From: Marinobacter nauticus
GTDB taxonomy: Bacteria; Pseudomonadota; Gammaproteobacteria; Enterobacterales; Shewanellaceae
Direction: 5' to 3'
Assembly (NCBI RefSeq): GCF_019801015.1
Contig: NZ_JAHVJZ010000005.1
Coordinates: 248,001-312,000 of the forward strand
Length of the DNA stretch: 64,000 nucleotides
The translations under genes were made by a program, and so were the position numbers. The notes beneath the pieces were generated by a model. The model was not told the DNA's origin, did not search any database, and was given only the letters and a program-made list of their open reading frames with translations. Shown one piece after another: positions 36,125 through 44,591 of the stretch. Within the stretch, counting starts at the first letter, position 1. Every line of letters begins with the position of its first letter.

Positions 36125-36185
36125 GCTTGGGGCAGTGGGTCACTCAGGGAGTGATCCGGATCTCACTGCTGGGGGCTTACACAGC

Positions 36186-36201
36186 TGGAACAGGTTTTGC
36201 A
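36186..36201 (+). promoter_or_regulatory. Sigma-54 promoter for fdhD
   Basis: TGGAACAGGTTTTGCA, again with GG-N10-GC spacing and a perfect TTGCA -12 element, 41 bp before the fdhD ATG and pointing rightward. Confidence 0.8.
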
Positions 36202-36241
36202 TTTACCAAAAACGAGTATGGATCCCTTGGCAAGCTATTGA

Positions 36242-37075
36242 ATGACCACATCCCTTAAACGTCCGCGTCTGACCCGCACCCACGCGGAAGCCCCTCTGAC
36301 CATCGCGGTGACCGCGGTGGACGAAAAGGGCCAGGTGCAAGAAAAGCAGATCGCGTGTGAGCGCCCGCTCACCCTCTATCTCAACTGGCAGCCTATCGTC
36401 ACTCTGATGACGCTGGGTGCCCGGCCGGAAGCCCTGGCACTGGGCTACCTGAAGAATCAGGGCTTTATCCGCGATATCGAGCTGGTGGAGTCGGTGATCG
36501 TGGATTGGGAGGTCAACTCCGCCGCGGTGATCACCAAAGAGGACGTCACTCACGTTCAGAAGAAGCTGGAAGAGAAGACCGTGACCAGTGGCTGTGGCCA
36601 GGGCACCGTTTTCGGCAGCTTCACCGCCGGCATCGATGAGATCGAACTGCCCACGCCGGCCCTGACCCAGAGCGGCATCTATGCCCTGCTGAAGAACCTC
36701 AGTCAGTACAACGACACCTACAAGAACGCCGGTGCCGTTCACGGCTGTGGCATCTGCCAGGGCGAACGCATCCTCAGCTTCGTGGAAGATGTGGGACGCC
36801 ATAATGCGGTGGATACCCTGGCCGGAGAGATGTGGCTGGAGGGCCTCGGCGGCGGCGATAAAGTGTTTTACACCACCGGCCGACTGACCTCAGAGATGGT
36901 GATTAAGGTCGCCAAGATGGGGATCCCGGTTCTGCTGTCCCGCTCCGGCGTGACGGAGATGGGTCTGAGCCTGGCGCAGCAGCTGGGCATCACCATGATT
37001 GCCCGCGCCAAGGGGCGACACTTTCTGGTCTATCACGGCGCTGAGACCATTGAATTTGATGGAGCCGAGGCATGA
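36242..37075 (+). CDS. fdhD: Formate dehydrogenase accessory sulfurtransferase FdhD
   Basis: A 277-residue protein that passes sulfur from IscS to the molybdenum cofactor of FDH. Diagnostic blocks are RPLTLYLNWQP, ALALGYLKNQGFI, SFVEDVGRHNAVDTLAG and YTTGRLTSEMVIKVAKMGIPVLLSRSG. The cysteine motif that is CxxC in E. coli FdhD (C121, C124) reads SGCGQG here (C118, then Gly121), while a separate GCGIC pair occurs at C169/C172. The stop overlaps the next gene's start by 4 bp (ATGA). Confidence 0.93.
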   Translation: MTTSLKRPRLTRTHAEAPLTIAVTAVDEKGQVQEKQIACERPLTLYLNWQPIVTLMTLGARPEALALGYLKNQGFIRDIELVESVIVDWEVNSAAVITKEDVTHVQKKLEEKTVTSGCGQGTVFGSFTAGIDEIELPTPALTQSGIYALLKNLSQYNDTYKNAGAVHGCGICQGERILSFVEDVGRHNAVDTLAGEMWLEGLGGGDKVFYTTGRLTSEMVIKVAKMGIPVLLSRSGVTEMGLSLAQQLGITMIARAKGRHFLVYHGAETIEFDGAEA

Positions 37076-37977
37076 CTCAGGGCACCGACAACCTCTTTAT
37101 GAACGCCAAGCAGGTGGCAGACTACCTCGATCTCAATGAGAAGAAGGTGTACGCCATGGCCAACGAGCGCCAGCTGCCGGGCACCAAGATCACCGGTAAG
37201 TGGCTGTTCCCGAAAACGCTGATTGACCGCTGGGTGATGGAGTCCTGCCACAGCGGCATGCTGTCCGACCGCCTGATCATCACCGGTTCCGATGACCCGC
37301 TGCTGCACTGGGCCGTTGGCCGGGTCAGCCAGCGCATCGGCAGCAGTGGCCTGGTCAACTACTCCGCCACCAGTTCCGGCCTGGGCCTGTCGCTTCTGGC
37401 GCAGGGCCTGGCTGACATCTGTTGCCTGCACTGGGGCAACGAATCGGAGCGTGACCTGCGCCACCCCGCCCTGCTCAAGCGCCATGCCCTGCACAAACAG
37501 TGGGTGATGGTGCATGCCGCCAGCCGCGAATTCGGCCTGCTGATGCGCAACGAGCACCTGCATCTGGGTCAGGATGTGGAGCAGGCGCTTTCTCTGCGCT
37601 ATCGCTGGCTGACCCGCCAGGAAGGTGCCGGTGCCCGCTACCACTTCGACAACTGGTTGGCCGAGCGCGGCATGGCAGGCACCGACCTCAACATCGTCGG
37701 CACCGCCTTCAGCGAGCGCGAACTGGCCGCAGCGGTGGCCCGTGGCGAAGCGGACTTCGGTTTTGGCTGCCATGGCATTGCGGGGGAAATGGGCCTGGCC
37801 TTTGTGCCCCTCGGCCGGGAGTCCTTCGATTTGGTGATGCCTCAGGGCGTTTACTTCCGCCAGCACCTTCAGCAGCTGTTCTCGGTGATGCAAAGCCCGG
37901 ACACCCTGTCTCAGGCCCAACGCCTTGGCGGCTACGACCTGACCGATTGCGGCAAGCTTATCTGGAGCCCGGTGTAA
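37072..37977 (+). CDS. HTH (excisionase-like) plus periplasmic-binding-like domain regulator
   Basis: A 301-residue cytoplasmic protein. Residues 9-57 form an excisionase/MerR-like winged helix (MNAKQVADYLDLNEKKVYAMANERQLPGTK, KWLFPKTLIDRWV). Residues about 66-285 match the PBP-like domain seen in ModE-like and MoeA-fused proteins (LIITGSDDPLLHWAV, GLADICCLHWGN, GEADFGFGCHGIAGEMGL, PLGRESFDLVMP). It probably senses an oxyanion or cofactor precursor and regulates molybdoenzyme genes. Translation is coupled to fdhD, so it is driven by the same sigma-54 promoter. Confidence 0.8.
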   Translation: MTQGTDNLFMNAKQVADYLDLNEKKVYAMANERQLPGTKITGKWLFPKTLIDRWVMESCHSGMLSDRLIITGSDDPLLHWAVGRVSQRIGSSGLVNYSATSSGLGLSLLAQGLADICCLHWGNESERDLRHPALLKRHALHKQWVMVHAASREFGLLMRNEHLHLGQDVEQALSLRYRWLTRQEGAGARYHFDNWLAERGMAGTDLNIVGTAFSERELAAAVARGEADFGFGCHGIAGEMGLAFVPLGRESFDLVMPQGVYFRQHLQQLFSVMQSPDTLSQAQRLGGYDLTDCGKLIWSPV

Positions 37978-37995
37978 CCGACTCCGGCTCCCCTG

Positions 37996-38022
37996 ACGGG
38001 CCCACAAGGGCCCGTTTTTTTA
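37996..38022 (+). terminator. Terminator after fdhD operon
   Basis: ACGGGCCC-ACAA-GGGCCCGT stem followed by seven T, 18 bp after the regulator's stop codon. Confidence 0.92.
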
Positions 38023-38026
38023 CCCC

Positions 38027-38060
38027 CTAAAACAACGCCCCACCAAATGGTGGGGCGTTT
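38027..38060 (-). terminator. Terminator after the sensor kinase gene
   Basis: On the minus strand AACGCCCCACC-ATTT-GGTGGGGCGTT with a U-rich tail (GTTTTA), adjoining the kinase stop at 38064. Confidence 0.85.
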
Positions 38061-38063
38061 TGC

Positions 38064-40142
38064 TTAGGAGCGCACGCTGAGCTGAACGCCTTGCGGCTCC
38101 GACAACGCCGGACACTGCATCGGCAGCTTGATGGTAAAGACCGAGCCTTTGCCCAGCTCCGACTCCACCTCCAGCAGGCCACCAAAACGACGGATGATGC
38201 CGTAGCTCAGAGAGAGCCCCAGCCCGGTGCCCTGCTTACGGGTGGTGAAGAAGGGATCAAAGATGCGGGACAACACATCCGGGGCGATGCCACAGCCGTC
38301 ATCGGAGACGGTGATCCAGACCCCTTTGGGCTGATCGCCCTCCATCCAGTCGCCACTGACCACCCGAACCTGACCCGACCCCTCCAGGGCATGAGCGGCG
38401 TTGACCACCAGGTTGATCAGCACCTGCAGCAACTGCTGTCGGTTCACCTCAACCAGTGAGGTGGCGCCCAGATCCAGCTCCACATCCACGGATTGCTTGC
38501 GCAACGAGTGGCGCACCAGCACCAGCATCTCGTCGAGGATGGGGTTCACCTCCTGGCGTTCCAGCGGCATCGCCAGATCGCCGGGACGGGCGTACTGCAA
38601 CAACGACTGAATGATGCTGTTGATGCGCTGCACCTGCTGAACGATCAGTTCGATCTCTTCGTTCAGGTCGTGCGCCTCATCCCCCAGCTCCATCTTAATC
38701 AGCTCGATGTTGCCCAGAATCACCGCCGTCGGGTTGTTGATCTCATGGGCGATCCCCGCCGTCAGCTCTCCCAGCGCCACCAGTTTCTCGTTGGTCACCA
38801 TCTGCTGACGGGTCTCTTCCAGCAACTGGATGTTGCGCTTCAGCTCCTTGGTGCGCTGTTTCAGGCTGAAGGTTCGCTCCTCCACCTTCTGTTCCAGCTG
38901 GGCCGCGGCCGCCTGGATCTGATGATTGCGCTCCTGCAGCTGATCCAGCATCAGGTCAAACTGGCGGCCAAGCTGGGCCAGCTCGTTGGCCGGGTCCAGA
39001 CCCAGATCGCCAATCCGTCGGTTGCGCCCCTCCTGCACTTCCCGCACCACGGTGTGGATGCGATCGATCGGCTTCAACAGGCCCGATGCCCCGCGGTACA
39101 CCGCCAGGCCGGAGCCCAGCATCACCAGCAGCAGGATGGTGCCCATCTCGATGATGTTGATCAGGTAATTGAGCACAAAGGGGCCTTCGGTGAAGCCGGT
39201 GTAGATCATCCCGATCCGCTCACCTTTGGTGTCGAGCAGGGGCGCGTAGGCGGAGATGTACCAGTCATTGAATACAAAGGCCCGGTCCACCCACATTTTG
39301 CCCTGCTCCAGCACTTTCAGACGCACCTGTTCAGACACCAGGGTACCCACCGCACGACCATCTTCGCCGTCCGGCACGTTGGTGCTGATCCGGACATTAT
39401 CCAGGAACAGAGTCACAGCCCCACGAGCCCGGGATGGCAGGGTCCCATCGGCATAGGTCAGCGCTTTGATGGTGTCCACCAGCTCGGTGTTGTGGTTCAT
39501 CAACGCCCCGCCGTCCAGATAACCGATGCGCTCACCGGCAGGTCCCAGAACCGGGATAAGGCTGCGTATCACCATACCCCGCTGCTCAAACCCTTCCCGC
39601 GGCAGCGGGGCCATCGGCGTGGGTTTCAGCCGCATCGACGCCATCCGCGCCAGCGCCGGGCTGATCCGCAACATCTTGTTGCGCGACAGCACCTGCAGCC
39701 CGGAGCGGGCATCGTCATTCTCATCGGGGATCAACTGACGCAGCTTGGGATCCGCCAACGCCGCCTCCAGACTGACCAGACGGAGAAAGTCGAGGCCAAG
39801 CCGGTCCCGGTGCGCTTCCAGCAAGCGGTTCAGCGAGCGGTCGGAGTACTGCAATGACTGGATCAGCTGGGTAAAGTCCCAGGCATGCTGGGTCTGTCGC
39901 AGTGCCCGCTCCTGAGCTTCGGCCTGATTGGCCAGCACCCCCTGAGCCACCGCCAGATCCGCCCGCACCTTCATAAACAGCTGCTTACCGGTGTAGGTCA
40001 CGTTCCAGTAGATGGTAATGAACACCAGGCTGGCGAGCGTAACCAGCACCGGTAACAGCATCAGCACCAGCAACCGGTAGCGCACCGTGCTGGTCATCAC
40101 CTTGACGTCATTGGTGAACTGGTGGCGCCAGCGCTTCAGCAT
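38064..40142 (-). CDS. Sensor histidine kinase (Cache-like sensor, HAMP-type linker, HisKA/HATPase)
   Basis: 692 residues from the ATG at 40142, which overlaps the regulator gene's stop and has AGGAAGG upstream. TM1 is near residues 22-44 and TM2 near 330-349; the 285-residue periplasmic region between them (YISAYAPLLDTKGERIGMIYTG near its end) looks like a double-Cache sensor. A HAMP-like linker and coiled coil (about 355-450) follow. The H-box GELTAGIAHEINNP has His466; the N, G1 and G2 boxes (NLVVNAAHAL, VSDDGCGIA, GTGLGLSLSYGI) are intact. Cognate regulator is immediately upstream. The signal is unknown. Confidence 0.9.
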   Translation of the reverse strand: MLKRWRHQFTNDVKVMTSTVRYRLLVLMLLPVLVTLASLVFITIYWNVTYTGKQLFMKVRADLAVAQGVLANQAEAQERALRQTQHAWDFTQLIQSLQYSDRSLNRLLEAHRDRLGLDFLRLVSLEAALADPKLRQLIPDENDDARSGLQVLSRNKMLRISPALARMASMRLKPTPMAPLPREGFEQRGMVIRSLIPVLGPAGERIGYLDGGALMNHNTELVDTIKALTYADGTLPSRARGAVTLFLDNVRISTNVPDGEDGRAVGTLVSEQVRLKVLEQGKMWVDRAFVFNDWYISAYAPLLDTKGERIGMIYTGFTEGPFVLNYLINIIEMGTILLLVMLGSGLAVYRGASGLLKPIDRIHTVVREVQEGRNRRIGDLGLDPANELAQLGRQFDLMLDQLQERNHQIQAAAAQLEQKVEERTFSLKQRTKELKRNIQLLEETRQQMVTNEKLVALGELTAGIAHEINNPTAVILGNIELIKMELGDEAHDLNEEIELIVQQVQRINSIIQSLLQYARPGDLAMPLERQEVNPILDEMLVLVRHSLRKQSVDVELDLGATSLVEVNRQQLLQVLINLVVNAAHALEGSGQVRVVSGDWMEGDQPKGVWITVSDDGCGIAPDVLSRIFDPFFTTRKQGTGLGLSLSYGIIRRFGGLLEVESELGKGSVFTIKLPMQCPALSEPQGVQLSVRS

Positions 40143-41503
40143 CCGCCTTCCTGACCCCACTCTTTGAACTTGCGATCCAGGGTTTTTCGGGACACGCCCA
40201 GCACCCGTGCCGCGGCGGACTTATTGCCCTCCTGCGAGGCCACCACCTGCAACACGTGCAGACGCTCCACCTCTTTGAGCTCCATGTCGTCGGGGTAACC
40301 CGCACCAGCAGGCACCTCTGCCACCTGAGTTTCCTGGCTGCGCCAGTACTCCGCCGGCGGCTTACCCAGCAACAGGCAACGCTCCACCAGGTTACGCAGC
40401 TCCCGGATGTTTCCGGGCCAGTCGTAGCGCTGCATCACCTGCAGGTCCTCGTGGCTCCAGGCCACCTCCCGCAGTCCCAGCTCGGTGGCCAGTTGACGGG
40501 TAAAGTGATGGACCAGATCGACCACATCCTCAGGCCGATCTTTCAGCCCCGGAATGCGGATATTCAGTACGTTAAGACGGTAGTACAGGTCACGGCGGAA
40601 GCGGCCAGCCTCCACCTCTTGCTGCAGTTCACGGTTGGTCGCTGCAACCACGCGGACGTCCACCGGTGTCTCCTTCTCGGAGCCCACCGGACGGATGGTG
40701 CGTTGTTCCAGCACCCGCAGCAATGCGGTCTGCATCTGCAACGGCATCTCGCCAATCTCATCCAGGAAGATGGTGCCGCCGGAGGCAAAACTGAACAGCC
40801 CCTCGCGGGCACCGCGGGCACCGGTAAAGGCACCGGCCACATGGCCAAACAGCTCGCTCTCCAGCAGCTCCGGAGCGATGGCGCCACAGTTCACTGCCAC
40901 AAACGAGCCACTGCGACCGGACAGCTGGTGCAGGGAGCGCGCCACCAGCTCTTTGCCGGTGCCGGACTCGCCCTCAATCAACACCACCGCGTTGGTCGGC
41001 GCGACCCGGGCGATGATCGACTTCACCTCCGCCATCGCCGCACTGTTGCCGATGATGGTGTTGGGGTGGCTGTGGGCCACTTCCCGACGCAGAAGCAGAT
41101 TTTCCCGCCGCAGCAAACGGCGTTCAATGCAGCGGTCCACCGCCTGCATCATCTGCTCAAGCCGGAAAGGTTTGAGAATGAAATCAACGGCACCGGCTCG
41201 CAATGCCCGGATGGCGGTCTCCATGTCGGCGAAGCCGGTCATAAAGATCACGTCGGAGCGACGGGTATCCATATCCAACGCTTCGTGCCATTCAATGCCG
41301 TCCCGACCGGGCAGGCTGATGTCCACAATCAGCAGGTCAAAGTGGCAGCGACTGCGCAGCTGCTCGGCTTCTTCCACACTGCCTGCCACCTCTACCAGGG
41401 CAAAGCGTTTGCTCAGTGCTTTTTTAAGGAAAGAGCGCATGCCGGACTCATCGTCCACCACCAGCACTGACATCGCCGTAGAGGGGGGGAGCTTATCGAC
41501 CAT
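40136..41503 (-). CDS. NtrC-family sigma-54-dependent response regulator
   Basis: 455 residues. The receiver domain (11-125) has the acid pocket D17/D18, phospho-acceptor D61 and K111. The AAA+ domain has Walker A GESGTGKE (178-185), the sigma-54 contact loop GAFTGA (224-229), Walker B GGTIFLDE (242-249) and R-finger region. A Fis-type helix-turn-helix (KSAAARVLGVSRKTLDRKF) ends the protein. All residues needed to activate sigma-54 promoters are present. Divergent from tupA, whose promoter is of sigma-54 type. Start codon choice (alternative at 41473) is uncertain. Confidence 0.93.
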   Translation of the reverse strand: MVDKLPPSTAMSVLVVDDESGMRSFLKKALSKRFALVEVAGSVEEAEQLRSRCHFDLLIVDISLPGRDGIEWHEALDMDTRRSDVIFMTGFADMETAIRALRAGAVDFILKPFRLEQMMQAVDRCIERRLLRRENLLLRREVAHSHPNTIIGNSAAMAEVKSIIARVAPTNAVVLIEGESGTGKELVARSLHQLSGRSGSFVAVNCGAIAPELLESELFGHVAGAFTGARGAREGLFSFASGGTIFLDEIGEMPLQMQTALLRVLEQRTIRPVGSEKETPVDVRVVAATNRELQQEVEAGRFRRDLYYRLNVLNIRIPGLKDRPEDVVDLVHHFTRQLATELGLREVAWSHEDLQVMQRYDWPGNIRELRNLVERCLLLGKPPAEYWRSQETQVAEVPAGAGYPDDMELKEVERLHVLQVVASQEGNKSAAARVLGVSRKTLDRKFKEWGQEGGC

Positions 41504-41544
41504 AACCGCTGAGGGCCTCCGAATTCATAGATGGGGTTTGGTAC

Positions 41545-41568
41545 AAATTGTCCCTTCAGGGTCAATTT
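41545..41568. promoter_or_regulatory. Activator site TTGTCCC-N4-GGGTCAA upstream of tupA
   Basis: A near-perfect inverted repeat with 10-bp arms (AAATTGTCCC / GGGTCAATTT, one mismatch) around TTCA. It is about 90 bp upstream of the -24 element of tupA and 42 bp upstream of the divergent regulator gene, so it could serve both. A further half-site ATTTTGACCC lies at 41595-41604. Confidence 0.6.
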
Positions 41569-41658
41569 GCCCAGGGGTATCGTTAAGGTGCGTCATTTTG
41601 ACCCGGTTCGCCAGCCGTAAAGTGTGATCCCGGGCATAAATCCCCCCACTCACAGGGT

Positions 41659-41675
41659 TTGGCATTATCTTTGCA
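41659..41675 (+). promoter_or_regulatory. Sigma-54 promoter for tupABC-mobA-mobB/moeA-moaA
   Basis: TTGGCATTATCTTTGCA fits TGGCA-N6-TTGCA with exact GG-N10-GC spacing. It faces tupA, giving a leader of about 95 nt. Confidence 0.85.
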
Positions 41676-41681
41676 TTTTCG

Positions 41682-41712
41682 TGCGTCGATGATGCTGCGT
41701 CGATGCGTCGAC
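41682..41712 (+). repeat. Triple TGCGTCGA repeat in the tup leader
   Basis: TGCGTCGATG at 41682 and 41696 and TGCGTCGAC at 41704 follow the sigma-54 promoter within the untranslated leader. They could form alternative structures or bind a protein; no known element recognised. Confidence 0.4.
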
Positions 41713-41780
41713 CTGTGCGACGATGACGCCCGCCCTCAGGCGACGCTCATCATGATTGTGGCTCTTAAGGATGGATTAGG

Positions 41781-42590
41781 ATGAAACGCACCCTCTCAAA
41801 AGTGTTGCTGCTGCTGACACTGTTGCCGGGCCTGGCATTGGCCAACGACCCAATACGCCTGGCAACCACCACCAGCACAGACAACTCCGGCCTGCTGGCT
41901 TACCTGCTGCCGGAATTTGAGAAAGACAGCGGTTACCCGGTGCAGGTGATCGCCACCGGGACCGGCAAAGCCCTGCGCCACGGGCGCAATGGCGACGTGG
42001 ACGTGGTGATGACTCACGCCCCCGCAGCGGAGGCCAAGTTTGTGGAAGACGGCTACGGCCGGCTGCCCCGGCAACTGATGGCCAACGACTTTATTCTGCT
42101 CGGTCCGGATTCCGACCCCGCCCACATTGCCAACAGCGCCAACGCCATTGAGGCGATGAAAAAGATCCACGACGGCAAAGCCCCGTTTGTCTCCCGTGGC
42201 GATGAGTCCGGCACCCACATCAAAGAGCTGGAGTTGTGGCGCGCCGCAGGCGTGAACACTGGGTTTACCGGTTACGCCGCGATTGGTCAGGGCATGGGCC
42301 CGGCGCTGCTGACCGCCAGCGAGATGCAAGGCTACCTGCTGGCGGACCGCGGCACCTATCTGGCGTTCAAAGACAAATTGAAGCTGGCGGTGCTGTACCA
42401 GGGTGACGCCCGGTTGCTGAACCCCTACCAGGTGATTCTGATCAGCCAGCATCACTACCCGGATCTGAACCACGCCGGCGCCCAGGCGCTGAGCGATTGG
42501 CTGGTCAGCGCCAAAGGACAGGCGATGATCAACAACTTCAAGGTGCATGGAGAGCAACTGTTTCAGGCGACGTATAAGGCCTCAGAATGA
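41781..42590 (+). CDS. tupA: Tungstate ABC transporter substrate-binding protein TupA
   Basis: A 269-residue periplasmic protein with signal peptide MKRTLSKVLLLLTLLPGLALA. The oxyanion-binding signature TTTST (29-33, in LATTTSTDNSGLL) and VSRGDESGTHIKE are typical of TupA/WtpA-like tungstate binders; ModA in this window lacks TTTST. Followed by tupB with a 4-bp overlap. Molybdate binding cannot be excluded. Confidence 0.9.
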   Translation: MKRTLSKVLLLLTLLPGLALANDPIRLATTTSTDNSGLLAYLLPEFEKDSGYPVQVIATGTGKALRHGRNGDVDVVMTHAPAAEAKFVEDGYGRLPRQLMANDFILLGPDSDPAHIANSANAIEAMKKIHDGKAPFVSRGDESGTHIKELELWRAAGVNTGFTGYAAIGQGMGPALLTASEMQGYLLADRGTYLAFKDKLKLAVLYQGDARLLNPYQVILISQHHYPDLNHAGAQALSDWLVSAKGQAMINNFKVHGEQLFQATYKASE

Positions 42591-43297
42591 GCGACGGCAT
42601 GTTTTCCGTATTCCAGCAGGGGCTGTCACTGCTGCTGAGTTTTGACCCGGATGTGTGGGCGATCATCGGGGTGTCTTTCAGCGTGTCGTTGCGCGCGATG
42701 GTCATTATTCTGCTGCCCAGCATCCTGCTGGGCTTTATGCTGGCGGTCACCCGCTTCCCGGGCCGTGGCACCGTGATATCCCTGTTCCAGACCCTGCAGG
42801 CGATCCCCACCGTGGTGGTGGGTTTGATCACCTACCTGCTGCTGTTCCGTCAGGGGGTACTGGGGGATCTGCGCTGGCTGTTCACTCAGAACGCCATGGT
42901 ACTGGCCCAGGTGTTTCTGGCGCTGCCGGTGCTGGTGTCGCTGAGCTACGGCGCGTTCTCCAGCGGCGACTGGCGCGCCTGGGAGACCGCCCGGACACTG
43001 GGTGCCCCCCGCTACCGTGCCTTTCTGACCCTGTGCCACGAACTGCGGGCCCCCCTGCTGGTGGCGGTGATTGCCGCCTTTAGCCGCATCATCACCGAAG
43101 TGGGAGCATCCATGCTGGTGGGCGGCAACATCCATAACGTCACCCGAAACATCCCCACTGCCATCGCGCTGGAAACCAGTAAGGGCGAATTCGCCCAGGC
43201 GGCGGCATTGGGAACGGTGCTGCTGATACTGGCACTGGTGATCAACTTCTCCCTGGGCACCCTGCGTAATCAGCAGGAAGGTCTGCGTCGAGGATAA
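42587..43297 (+). CDS. tupB: Tungstate ABC transporter permease TupB
   Basis: A 236-residue integral membrane protein with five or six helices. The EAA-type coupling loop is WRAWETARTLGAPRYRAFLTLCHELR, and the family block VGASMLVGGNIHNVTRNIPTAIALET follows. Start overlaps tupA by 4 bp (ATGA). Homologous to TupB rather than ModB by the C-terminal part. Confidence 0.9.
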   Translation: MSDGMFSVFQQGLSLLLSFDPDVWAIIGVSFSVSLRAMVIILLPSILLGFMLAVTRFPGRGTVISLFQTLQAIPTVVVGLITYLLLFRQGVLGDLRWLFTQNAMVLAQVFLALPVLVSLSYGAFSSGDWRAWETARTLGAPRYRAFLTLCHELRAPLLVAVIAAFSRIITEVGASMLVGGNIHNVTRNIPTAIALETSKGEFAQAAALGTVLLILALVINFSLGTLRNQQEGLRRG

Positions 43298-43299
43298 TC

Positions 43300-43989
43300 A
43301 TGCAAACAACCATGCAACTGACCGCGACGGCGCTGGAGATGCGCTTTGGCCAACGAGTTCTGTTTCAGATCCCGGAACTGCTGCTCAGCGGCCATCAGCG
43401 GATCTGGCTGAAAGGCCCCAACGGCGTGGGCAAAACCACCCTGATGAAGGTGCTGGCCGGACTGGCCAAACCCACTTCCGGCAAGGTGAAACTGCAGGGC
43501 GCGCCAAGCCGACGCTGGCGCCGCGATGGGTCCCCGCTGGGACACGTGGTGTACCTGCATCAGAGCCCGTACCTGTTTAACGGCAGCGTCTGGGACAATT
43601 TGTCCTACGGCCTGAGTAATCTGGCGATCTCGGTGGAAGAGCGGGAAGTTCGCATTCGCGAAGCCCTGTCGCTGGCCCGCCTGGACCATCTGGCGGAGCG
43701 CCCGGCTCAGGTGCTGTCCGGCGGAGAGCGTCAACGCCTGGCTCTGGCCCGGGCCTGGGTACTGAACCCCCGTTTCCTGCTGTTGGATGAGCCCAGCGCC
43801 AACCTGGACCCGGATTCGCTGACTCTGATCACCGAAATGGTGGATCAGCTTTACCAGCAGGGCTGTGGCCTTATCATCACCAGCCACCAGCAGACTGAAC
43901 TGACCGACCGGTGCGAGGAGCACTGGACTTTGGACAACCAACAGCTGATTGCACTGAGCACCGTGGATCAGCAGGAAGCCCGCGCATGA
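43300..43989 (+). CDS. tupC: Tungstate ABC transporter ATP-binding protein TupC
   Basis: A 229-residue ATPase with Walker A GPNGVGKTTL, signature LSGGERQRLALARAW and Walker B FLLLDEPSANLD, followed by the switch His in IITSHQQ. No regulatory C-terminal domain. It starts 2 bp after tupB and its stop overlaps the mobA start. Confidence 0.9.
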   Translation: MQTTMQLTATALEMRFGQRVLFQIPELLLSGHQRIWLKGPNGVGKTTLMKVLAGLAKPTSGKVKLQGAPSRRWRRDGSPLGHVVYLHQSPYLFNGSVWDNLSYGLSNLAISVEEREVRIREALSLARLDHLAERPAQVLSGGERQRLALARAWVLNPRFLLLDEPSANLDPDSLTLITEMVDQLYQQGCGLIITSHQQTELTDRCEEHWTLDNQQLIALSTVDQQEARA

Positions 43990-44591
43990 CCCTGAATGAC
44001 ATCACTCTGGCCGTACTGGCCGGGGGCAAAGCCCGCCGGATGGGCGGCGAAGACAAAGGCCTGATCCCGGTCGCAGGCCAGCCCATGATCCAGCACGTAC
44101 TTAACCGGGTTCGTCAGCCGGACATGGCCGCCCTGGTGATCGCCAACCGCAATCAGGAGGCCTACGCCGATCTGGGCCTGCCGGTGCACGCCGACTCGCT
44201 GCCAGGCTTTATGGGCCCGATGGCGGGCATGATGGTCGCCATGAGCCTGGCACAAACCCCGCTGGTGCTGATCTGCCCCTGCGATACCCCCAACCTGCCT
44301 GCCGACCTGGCCCAACGCCTGCTGGATGCGCTTGAGCAGGAAGGGGCAGACGCCGCCGTGGCTTGCGATGATGAGCGGGAACACCCGGTGGTGATTCTGC
44401 TGAAGCGGGAGTTATTGGGATCCATCGAGCAGTTTCTGGCAGCCGGGGATCGTAAGATTGACCTCTGGTATGGCCAGCACAAGGTGGCTCGCTGCGTCTT
44501 TGCCGGCGCCGCTGACGCCTTTGCCAACATCAATACCCCAGAACAGCGCCAGGAGCTGGAACAGCAGCTGCTGGCTGAAACGCACAGATGA
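43986..44591 (+). CDS. mobA: Molybdenum cofactor guanylyltransferase MobA
   Basis: A 201-residue enzyme that joins GMP to molybdopterin to make MGD, the cofactor form used by FdhA. The nucleotide-binding LAGGKARRMGGEDKGLI and the CDTPNLPADLA Mg-site block are conserved. I chose the ATG at 43986, which overlaps tupC by 4 bp; an earlier in-frame start inside tupC is unlikely. Confidence 0.92.
   Translation: MTLNDITLAVLAGGKARRMGGEDKGLIPVAGQPMIQHVLNRVRQPDMAALVIANRNQEAYADLGLPVHADSLPGFMGPMAGMMVAMSLAQTPLVLICPCDTPNLPADLAQRLLDALEQEGADAAVACDDEREHPVVILLKRELLGSIEQFLAAGDRKIDLWYGQHKVARCVFAGAADAFANINTPEQRQELEQQLLAETHR

Noticed and set aside
41591-41605. GG-N10-GC pattern facing the NtrC-type regulator gene
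   Set aside because: Coincides with the TTTTGACCC half-site and matches the consensus weakly (GGGTCA...ACGCA); probably part of the operator.
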